The translations under genes were made by a program, and so were the position numbers. Under the pieces are notes generated by a model, which did no database searches, was not told the origin of the DNA, and saw nothing but the letters and a program-made list of their open reading frames with translations. From assembly GCA_005765155.1 (NCBI GenBank), contig VCCP01000001.1, forward strand, positions 1,240,001 to 1,304,000: DNA of 64,000 nt, written 5' to 3'. Source of the DNA: Zelopaecilomyces penicillatus (Eukaryota; Ascomycota; Sordariomycetes; Hypocreales; Pseudodiploosporaceae). This document shows, one piece after another, positions 22,888 to 33,700 of this stretch; position 1 is the first letter of the stretch; every line of letters starts with the position of its first letter.

Positions 22888-24744
22888 GGAAAGACGATAC
22901 CCTGTGAAGTCGCCGCAGCGGGCAGAAATCGCAGCCTTGTGTGACTGAACATGACGTTTGGCATGGATGTGAAGACAATGACAAGGCTTCGGTTAACTCA
23001 TCCGAGACCATTCCCTGTCACTTGGACGCACCTTGTCGACAAGAGAGCTCTCGACCAACACTTGACAAGCCCCCCCCTGGCTATAGAGGATGCTGACGAT
23101 GACGCCGTCATTGGCTAGTATACCCTGTGATTACGTCTTACATGGAGTGTTTCGTTTGCAATACAAACGCCGCCTTACGGGCTGAGCTTATGGTCCAGGA
23201 AAAGACAAACCTCTGGTCGCAGCAGAAGATGATGAAGATGTTTGGGAGATCTTTTTATTCTTTTTCCAGATCAATTGCTCCTAGGTAGAATTATCGTCGC
23301 TTTCGAGAACTAATTGAGGCAATCACCGGTGCCGTTGAGGGAAATCACCGACAGAGCCTTCTTCAACATCTTTGCCGAATGAGGGCATGGCCGAGGAATG
23401 ATGGTCTCACTAATCACATAGTTTACCGTGTCGCGGCGACTTTACAAGATCCACGGATTAAGCAGGCTCAGACACAGGCATCTAGACCCAGCTGAGATGT
23501 TCTCTGTCACATGCGTATTGTAGCTTTGTAGACTCTGCGACACGGATGAGGAGGACTAGATGTTGATGAAGCGGGCTGGCGAACTGCGTCTATTTTTAGC
23601 CCTGCTTTATAAGTAAAGTCAAGCCTGGAAATCATCCCTTACCTATCACTTAGCTTCTCCCAGCCAGCTATCTTCCTGAAACACGTCTAGGCGTCTTCCT
23701 TTAGTGTCAAGGAGCGCACGACAGGTGGAAGAAACTTCTTAACCATAAGTTCACCCATTTACTTTAAGAGGGGTTTAAGAGGCTGGTAATACTAAAAGGC
23801 ACCAGCAACATAACTTCACTAACAATGTGCTTCACTGCCACATCTGTTTCGGCAGCATATGCGGCTACCTGCGCTGCCGATACCGTGCCTATCTACACAA
23901 TATGAATAAGCGTTCGCTGCGACCGTTCTCATTTTCCATGGCCTCTTCTATCTGGAAATGAAATAATTGACTTGCAAACGCGAATGAAGCTTCCAATGGC
24001 GCATCAGTGCCTGGAATGACCGAGTTTTGAATGGACTGGAGCAAGAGGCGTGAAAACTCAAATCTGGGCCACCAGGACGTCAAGCGCTGCCTGAGACAAA
24101 CCAGCAGAACGACTATACGTTTCTTAATAGAAGCGATTATGTGCTGACTAGTAGTAGTCTAAGGTTCAATTATGACTGGCAAGTATGTCTGAGCCCAAGG
24201 AGCGGAAAAGCTCTGATTAAGAGAAGCCATAGCTAGACTTATAATAAGTAAAGATATGAGGAAGGAGACTGCTATGGGTATTGACGTGAATCACAAGCAT
24301 CCCAAATTGTATCTAACTTCTATAGTAACTTCATGCCTATGAACCTGCTTACTGGACTGCCCCCAATCATGTTTCTGCCCAAGTATAACCCAGAGTATTG
24401 TTATTTGCACAGTACTCTTGGCACCGCCATTCCTCATACTCAATTACAACGTATTGAGCTAAATACTATGGTCATGTTACAAGTCACTGTATAGGCAACA
24501 GTATAATGATGCCAGCAGTTACTATTAGTTGCTGGTCATTGCAGATGATGGCCATGATATTATACCAAGAATAGCGAAACGGTATATACGTGATGATATA
24601 AAAATGTGATATATATACTAGATAGACTATAAATAAACTGCAAGTAACAGATTGTTTAACAAAGTAATACTATCCTCATAATCGAGCCCTCTCTGCTTCA
24701 AATATCGCGGCATATATAATATACCCCATCATCGCTCAAATCAT
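22888..24744. other. 1.86-kb gene-free region bordering the beta-lactam cluster
   Basis: No defensible coding frame is present. The last 600 bases before the ACV synthetase stop are very AT-rich and TA-rich. This forms the left boundary of the beta-lactam cluster as I draw it. Confidence 0.5.
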
Positions 24745-27700
24745 TCATTTAGGAAACTCGTCTAGCAAAGCACACATAGAACGTACTTGCTCAGAATCAT
24801 GAACCCATGTGAAATGAGTACCCTTCATAGGAACCACCTGAATTGCTTCCCTCGTCACGTACGTATCCAGATTATTTAGAGGGCATCCAGCGTACCACTC
24901 GTATAACTTCCTCTGAAGATTATTCCCATGTCGATCATTGGTTTTGCTCGCTTTGAACAGCATCACGCGATCCGTGTGAGTTTCGACAGCCTTGAATTTG
25001 GCAGGTTCAGGGTGGTAGACATGGTAAATAGGGTCCAAAATTCGGCCTTCAGTCTCGCCAATGGCCTTGGAAGCAGATGGAATGTCAAAGTATGGATCAA
25101 TCAAGGCCATGGTACCGATGCGCTCGCCGTTGTTTGTCAGCCGCTGCGCTATCTCTAGAGCCAAGATTCCGCCGAAGCTCCAGCCCAGAAGATCATAAGG
25201 TCCCTCGGGTTGAATGGAATGAATGAGCGACAAATAGTAATCCGAAAGTTCTTCAAACGTACAAAGAGACTTGCTGTGTCTGTAATGGTTGTTAAAGACC
25301 ACCAGATTGCGGCGTGGAAGTCCCTGGACAATGTTATTGAAGTAGCTTTCGGCGCCGCCCTCGCCAGGGGGGAGGAGGAAAAGAGGCCGTCCTTGGCGAG
25401 CACCCCCCTCGAAGGCAAAGAAAGGCGTGTATTCATCTTCAACTTCCATTGAAGGAGGAGGTTGAAAGTCGGAATTGCAAACTGTTTTTGCCAGTTTAGA
25501 CAGAGTGGTCTGGATGTTACCTAGCATTTCTTGGGTCGTGCTCGAGCCCCAAAGACTGCTGATTTGGATGGATAGCTGACCATCAGCTACAGAGAAAGTG
25601 ATGTCGACACTAGAAGAGCTTTTCCCTGTATCCTCCGGGCTAGTCACCAGCCCATGAGGCAACTCGTCTTCACCAATAGCCAAGGTCCAGTCTCCTTGGC
25701 GTGATTGAATCTGGTCTAAACGGCCCAAATAGTTTACACTGACCTTTGGCAAAGAGCCTTGTGTATACCCATAAGAAGCTCCATATCCCACACCATTGTT
25801 GGGAATTTGGTGGACGCTTTCCTTCACATCCACCACACCCTGGATTACGTCCTCCACTCGAGGAATCTCGAAAGGATACATGCTTGTGAACCATCCCACC
25901 GTTCGACTAACATCCAATGACGGATCAATGCTCTCTTCGCGACCATGTCCCTCAACAGTGACAACAGTAGGTGCATTTCCCATAAGACTTTGCAGGGCTG
26001 AGCCAACAGCCATAAGAAGGATATCGTGCATACCAACACCAAGACGGGCACAGCATTGTTGGAGGAGTGAGGTTGTCTCCTCTTTGCTTAGCTTCTCTTC
26101 CCGCCAAACCATGCTTCCTGTGCAGGGTGGAGGCGATTGAATGTTTTGGCTAGTTTTCTCTCTGAGTGAATCCCAGTAGGACTTTTCAGCAGACGGCATA
26201 GAGTATTGGTTGACAGCATGTGCCCATTGTTGGACACTGCTGCTCTTCATACCAACATCGCCTCCTCTGTAGAGAGTCTGAAGATCTGACAGAATAATGT
26301 TCCAACTCACAGTGTCCACGATGAGATGGTGCAACAAGAACCAGATGCGAGCGGAGCCATCTTGGTAGCCATGAAGATAGACCACCGTAAACATTGGCCC
26401 TCGTTCAATGTCAAACTCCGATTGCGAGTCTGATAGAAGTTTCATCATATCCTCTTGATCTTTAAAATCTGCAATGTTGAGCTCTTGCACATCAACTGAC
26501 GCACAATCTCGCGGGAAAGTTTGAACATGGCCATTTTCCTGTTTCCGAATTCTCATTCGAAGTACATCGTGCCTCTTTTGGAGACTTTCCACTGCATTTT
26601 GAAGTATTTTAACATCAAGGGCCGGAGTGCGAATCGTAAAGCAGTGGTTCCAATATCCACGACGATCGAGTGGCTTTGACAAGAACCACTCTTGTATCGG
26701 AAGCAACGGCGCGTCTCCTTCGACGAGCGACTGATCTGCCCGCAGCGGTGGTAGCAGAGTGTGATCTTTGTCATGAGCCAGAATGTTATCGTGTAGGGCT
26801 CTCACAGTCCGATGGAGAAACACGTCCTTTACCGTGACTTTGCATCCTAGCTGCCGATAGATGTCACCTACCAATCTTAATGACGAGATACTATCACCAC
26901 CCAAGGCGAACAAATCATCATCGATACCACAATGATCCATCCCGAGTAGTGAAGCCCACAGCTGACACAACTTGACCTCGAGCGAGTTTCTAGGCGCGCA
27001 GTATCTTTCCGTGTGTTGATGATCCTCGATAGCAGTCAGCTTGTTGGTGTCGAGTTTTCCGTTCACTGTAACGGGCAGCGATCCCTCAAGACAGTTCAAT
27101 TGGCCTGGAATCATGAATGATGGAATACATGCGCTCAAGCTCTCGTTGATTTCGGATGTCGTGAGACTGATTCCGTCGTCGAGTGTATAGTACCCAATCA
27201 GACCAGTGATGGTCTTCGTAGCTGAATTGTTTCCTTCATATCGCGGAATAACTGCAGCTTCTTTAATGCCTACAATAGAGGAGAGCGCATCTGTCACTTC
27301 CGAAAGTTCAATTCTAAAGCCTCGCAGCTTGACCTGTTGATCAGATCTGCCAAGATACTCCAACTGGTGAGGTCCGCGATAGCACACCAAGTCTCCAGTC
27401 TTGTACAGCCTCTCATTCTGACCAAGCCCGGTCTCTCCATGTGCGCAAAATGGCTTGGGTATAAAGCGCTCACTTGTCAAAGCCTCTTGGTTCAGATAAC
27501 CGCGTGTAACACAATCACCTGAGAGGTATAGCTCGCCGATGGCGTTGATAGGCACGCGCTGAAGACGGTCATTAAGCACGTACACATGAGATCCAGGAAG
27601 CTCGTCGCGAAGTGCTTTAGTGAATGGGTCCTCGGGGCCAAATGTCGTTACAAGATTGTATACAGTCGTTTCAGTAATGCCGTACGCATTGTTGATGGGG

Positions 27701-30700
27701 CCCTTGAATTGTGCTCGCATGTTTTCGTACTGGCTGTTGAGGAACTCTTCACCAGCAGCAGTGATCATGCGAAGGTGCTGCAACCTGCAAAGCTGGACTT
27801 GCTGCAACACCGAGGGTGTTCCACTGATGTATGAAAGTTCTTCAGTGTCTGCAATCTGATAAAAGCTTTCGTGGGTGAGGCCCTCTTCAGGTGGAATAAC
27901 CAGCTTGTTACCGCTGAGTATGGATAAGACCAGCTGTTCAACAGAAAAGTCAAATACATAGTTCGACAGGAATAGCACTGCGTGAGAGCCGTTGGAATTA
28001 CCAAAATATCGCTCGACTAGGGCATCGCGAAGACGAGCGACACTCTTCTGTTCAACGAGAACACCCTTTGGCTTGCCTGTTGTTCCCGATGTGAAGATGA
28101 CATAGGCAAGGTTGGAAGGACGTTGAACAGACAAGGCAAGATTGTCGGCCGATTGACTCCGGAGACCAGAGCTGATATCGTGGGCATCAATGGCAATAGA
28201 GTGGACTCCAGACATGGACTTGACGTTCGCAAGGTATTTGCTAGAAGTGAGGATCATTCGAGCACTTGTGTCTTGCAGAATAAACCGAACGCGCTGGTCC
28301 GGATAGCCAGGATCAAGAGGCACATACGCAGCGCCGACTTTCCATACTGCAAGGATAGCGACGATTGTTTCAATGCTCTTATCCAGCATAAGCGCAATTC
28401 GGTCATCAGCTTGAATCTTTTCGCATGTCATCATCCACCAGGCCAGTTGATTAGCTTGGACGTTGAGGTCATGGTAGGTAATGTTCCTTTTTCCGTCTGT
28501 AAGAGCGATTCGATCAGATGCCACAGCGGCCTGGTGTTCAAACATTTCCGAAAGTGAGTCTCTAGAACCTGGACTTGTGGGCTCTGAGATTGGTGACTCT
28601 GGTCGATATTCACCAATCGCTGTTTTGGTAACGGATAGTTGTGCCAAACTGGAATCAGCGCTATTGGATACCATTTTTTGAAGTAGATGCTGATAAGTTG
28701 TAAGGAAGCCCTGAATTGTCTTTCCATCGAAGAGACTGGTTGAATAGTTAAAATTCACACTTAGAGACTTTCCGCTATCTTTCACAGTTGCATTCAGATC
28801 AAACTTGGCAACAGAGGGCATCGGCGATGATGAAGAATAATCCTGGAACAATGGTCGTTTCTCATCCTTGCCGTTCCAAGAAGCCTCAGTTTCCCAATTA
28901 AACACCGTCTGCACAAGCGGGTGGCGACTGGAATCATGTTCAACGTGGAGTAGCTTGATAATGTCCTGGAAGGGCATATCCTGATGAATCTGAGCATCTA
29001 CAAGCTCCTTCTGTACGGCTCCAATAAATTCTCGGACAGTCGGCTGCGAGACGTTGACTCTTAGAGGCAGCAGATTGACGAAGAATCCAATAACTGACTC
29101 AAACTCTGGGTGTGTTCGGTGCGCTACTGGAACACCTATGGAGATGTCATTCTGGTTTGTATAGATATTGAGAAGAAAGCAGTATGCGCTGATCATGACA
29201 GTATACAGGCTCGTTCCCTCGCTTTTTGCCAGGTCTTTGAGTTTTTCGGTCATCTCTGGATCAATGAGAAGCTGGACGTCGTTCCCTAAGTAGTCGAATT
29301 GAGAAGGACGTGGCCGGTCGGTGGCTAGATAAAGAGACTCTAGTCCAGCGAGCTTGCTAGACCAGAAGTTGGTAAGAGAGTCATACCGGTCGGATGAAAG
29401 AGTCTTTCGGTGCTCCACGGAGTATTCCTTGTACTGGACTCGAAGAGTCGGCAGATTGACTGTAGATTGTTGACCGACGTAAACTGCATAATAGGCCTCC
29501 AGATCTCTTTGGAACACGTCCCATGACCAGGCATCAAAGGCAGAGTGATGATAAACCAGACTGGCATAACAGCTAGCATCCTCTCCAGAGAGTTGATAAA
29601 GATTTACTTGAAGAGGGAGCTCATGATCAAGCGAAAAGACATGCTGTGTGCTTTTTCTCATGAATTTGTGCAATTCCACTTCAGAAGCAACCTGCAGAAC
29701 ATCAAAAGAAAAGAGCTTCTGGGCAGAATCTGCGTCCAAAATCCTCTGACAGTGTCGAGAATTCTCATGGCATCTGGACATTAGGGTCCGAAGCGCTTCG
29801 TGTCTTGAGAGAACGTCTCGGAACGCCTGCTCAAGCGCTTTGAGACACACTGCCGAGTCAAGCTTCACCTGCATAGCAATATTGTAGACATCGCTACCCC
29901 CATCAAACTCATAAATGAATAGCAGTCTTTCCTGCGCAGGCGACACGGGAATATCTACAAGTGCGCCCCCTTGCAGAGGAGGGATCTCTTGAAGATCAAC
30001 AGACCCGCCAACAATCCAGTGAGCCAACGCTTCAATCGTTGGGTGTCGAAACAAACTGCTCACACTAACCGTCACACCAAGAGCCTGTGACGCCGCAAAC
30101 GAAAGCTTCGTACTTCTCAGACTATCGCCTCCCAGACTAAAGAAGTCGCTGTAAATACTGATACTCTCAGCAGGAATTTCTAGCAATTTCGCCCAGATTC
30201 CCGTGAGAATACGCTCTACCTCTGTTCGCGGGGGCACCACGTCGTCATCTACAGTCTCTTCTGGGATGGGGAGGGCTTTGGTGTCGAGTTTGCCGCTGAC
30301 CGTGACGGGGAACTTGGCAATGGGGACTAATCGCGAGGGAACCATGTACTCGGGGAGACGGGTCTGCATGAAACGGCGGATGGCCTTGGGAGACAAAGAA
30401 CCGGGCGAGACGTAGTAGCCAACAAGGTATTTTTGGCCGTCGCTTGGTCGATCTTTTGCCAAAACCACTGATTTGACGATTTCCGGGTACGATGACAAGA
30501 CTGCCTCAATCTCTCCAAGTTCAATACGTTGTCCACGGATTTTAACTTGAAAGTCGTTTCTCCCAAGATACTCTATCTCGCCTCTACCATCTGGTGTCTG
30601 GATCCATCGAACCAAATCTCCTGTCTTATACAGCCGAGAATTCCGACCTTCTCTCTTCTCCTGCTCGTTTTGAAAAGGATTGACCGGGAATCTCTCAGCA

Positions 30701-33700
30701 GTCAGATCAGGGCGATTATGATATCCACGAGCCACACCATCGCCGCCGAGGTAAAGCTCGCCAACGGCTCCGATGGGCACGCGCTTCATCTCGTCGTTGA
30801 GGACATAGCTAGTGCTGTTGGCGACCTGGCAGCCTATACTCTTGTCGGTGCGTCGCTCGGGGAAGAGATAGAGACGTTTGTGGGTGGTGATGGAGACTTC
30901 AGTCGGTCCGTAACCGTTGATGACTAGACCAGGGAATGTCTCGCGGATTTTGTCGAATACTGGCTCGCTGAATGCTTCTCCTACGCAATCAATGCGGCGA
31001 AGGTGGTCTTGGAACCGGGTGAACTCGTATGTAGAGATGACAGATGGGGTTCCGGAGAGGTATGTAACTCGGTTGGTTTCAATATACCGATACAGTCTCT
31101 CCTTATCACCTCGCATCTCATCATTCAGTATCAAAAGCGTCTGGCCGTTCAACAGTGCATCCGTCATCTGCTCAACAAAATGATCAAAGACATAGTTAGA
31201 GAAAGACAAAATAACTTCATCGTCTGTCTTTCTCAGTCCAAATATGTCAGCCATCGATGCTGCCAAGTTAACAACTCCATGATGCTCAACCATGACACCC
31301 TTTGGACGACCAGTTGTGCCAGACGTATACATGGTATAGGCAAGATCGGTTGGGGTACATGAAGACACCGGATGCACATGGCTAGGTGGCAGCTTCGTAG
31401 CCAAGTCCGAAGGAATAAGCAGCAACGAGTCTTCCGTTAGCTCGCGCAGGCGTTCTAAATACTTTTCATCCGCAATCACAGCTAGCGCCCGCGTATCTTC
31501 AAGGATATACTTGATTCGATCATCAGGATATCCAGGGTCGATAGGGACATACGCTCCGCCAGTCTTCCAGACCGCGAGAATATCAGTAATCATGTGCTCG
31601 CTCTTATCAAGGACCAAAGCCACCAGATCATTGGGTCGAATTGACACCTTGGAAAGTAGATGGTATGCCAACGCATTCGCACGGCTGTTAAGCTCGCGAT
31701 AAGTTAATCTCCTATTCTCGTAAACGACGGCTGTCTTGTCTGGCTTTTGTTGCGCTTCCGATTCAAACACCGCATGTAGGGTACCTCCGGGAAACTCATT
31801 CTGCGTGTCATTCCATTGATCCAGCAGTCTCACATGCTCAGTAGAGAGATATTCAATATCGCAAATCGGGGCGTTCATATTGCGGGCAATGTTCTGGAAG
31901 GTGTCGCGCACAGTTTGCAAAAGGACCTTGATGGTGTCGTCTGTGAACAGCTCGCTAGCATAACAGAGCGTGAAGGAATATCCGTCATCGCCGTGTTCTT
32001 TCGCAATAACAGCCAACGGATAGCTCAGCTTCTCGATACCTCCCTCGATCGTATATTTTAACTTTTCCTGCTGCATCGATCTATTGGAGGTGTCGAGATT
32101 CGGATAGTTCTCCAGGACAAACAGTGTGTCAAAGAGACCATGTTTTAAGTCGTCCTTGCTCAGACGACCCAGCTCAACGTTGCCACGAGAGTTCATTGCG
32201 TTTACTTGACTCTGCACAAGTTCGATTGCCTCAATTGCTGTCTTTTTCTGGTACAGATTGTGGTCAATCACTAGAGGAAGTGTGTTGATGAAGAGACCCA
32301 GCGCTCGTTCAATTCCAGCAACTGGCAGATTGCGACCAGAAATGGTTGTGCCAGTCACGGTGTGGCTACCACCTCCGTACGAGTGAAGAACAAGATGCCA
32401 GACGAGCTGAAGCATAGAGTGAAGTGTAATGCCTTTGGATGAGCACTCTTCTCTTAAGTTGGTCATTGAGTCATCCCAGGGTAGATGGATTGTCTGCTGG
32501 CGTTGCTCCTGGATTTGGTCATAGTTGGCTAAGGGCACCTTGTACCGGCTGGCTTCGTTCAACAACGCATTCATATCACAGCGCTCCTCAATCATGTCAA
32601 TTTGCTTGGCCCAAAAGTCCAAATGATCGTCGCGATGGTTCTGGAGATAGCGCTGGCTGTGTAAATACGCCAAGTTCTCTTTTATAGGTAGATTTTCTCC
32701 TTGGCTCAAGTCCAGATATGCCTCGTGCACGTACTCAAACAGCAGAGGGAGACTCCATCCGTCGAGAATAGAGTGGTGGCAGCTGAAGAGACACCAGTAC
32801 CGGTTGTCCGAGCGTTTGATGAAGTATAATCGAATCAAGGAGCTCACATTGAGGTTGTAAGTCTCTGTACAGTCCTTCTGCTGTATTTGCTCAAACAATC
32901 GCTTCTGCTCCGCCTCGTCCTTGGTGTCAGACCAATCCAACGCTCGCCAATCAAGATTTGACTGAGAATCCACAAGCTGCAATACTTCAGCCTCCCAAGA
33001 GAAACGCAGTCTCAACGCAGGGTGCTGTTTCTGCACAGTTTCCCAGGCGCTTCTGTATACGTCTTCGTGCAGGGCTGTCTCATAATACAACATAGACTGC
33101 ATGATGTATGCATCCGACTGCTGCGTTTTCAGAGAGTGGTAAACAAATCCCTGCTGCAAACTGTTGGCTAGATAGCTGGCTTCAGCATGATAATTTGCAG
33201 CTTCGTCTGAAGATAAGCAATCACCGACTTCGGCATCACCATCTGCTCTTGGTTGAGAGTCCTGCTCTCTCCTACGCAACAAATCGGCCATGGCTTGCAG
33301 AGTTCTAGTCTGAAACACCTCCTCAAGCCCAATCCCTCTCCCCAGCTGTTGTCGAACACGAGCAATAAGCTGGATACAGGTAATACTGTGTCCACCAAGA
33401 CGAAAGAAGTTCTGCTCAAGTCCAATACTCTGAGCAGAAACTCCCAATACATCTCCCCAGATCTTGGCTAAAGTCGTGTCCATCTCATCTCTACGCTCAG
33501 CTGAGCCCGATGATGATGAAGAGACGGCCACTTCAACAGTAGGAAGTGCTCTCAGATCTGCCTTGCCATTGATTGTAACTGGGATCTGGGGGAGTTGGAC
33601 GAGTCGTGTCGGGATCATGTACCGCGGGAGCTTTGTCTCTAAAAAGGCCAAGAGATCATTTTCTGATAATTTGTTCTCATCGCACACAAAGTAACCGACG

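Noticed and set aside
22888..24744. Degenerate transposon to the left of the cluster
   Set aside because: The stretch is AT-rich and gene-free, but no terminal repeats, reverse transcriptase or transposase remnant could be recognised.
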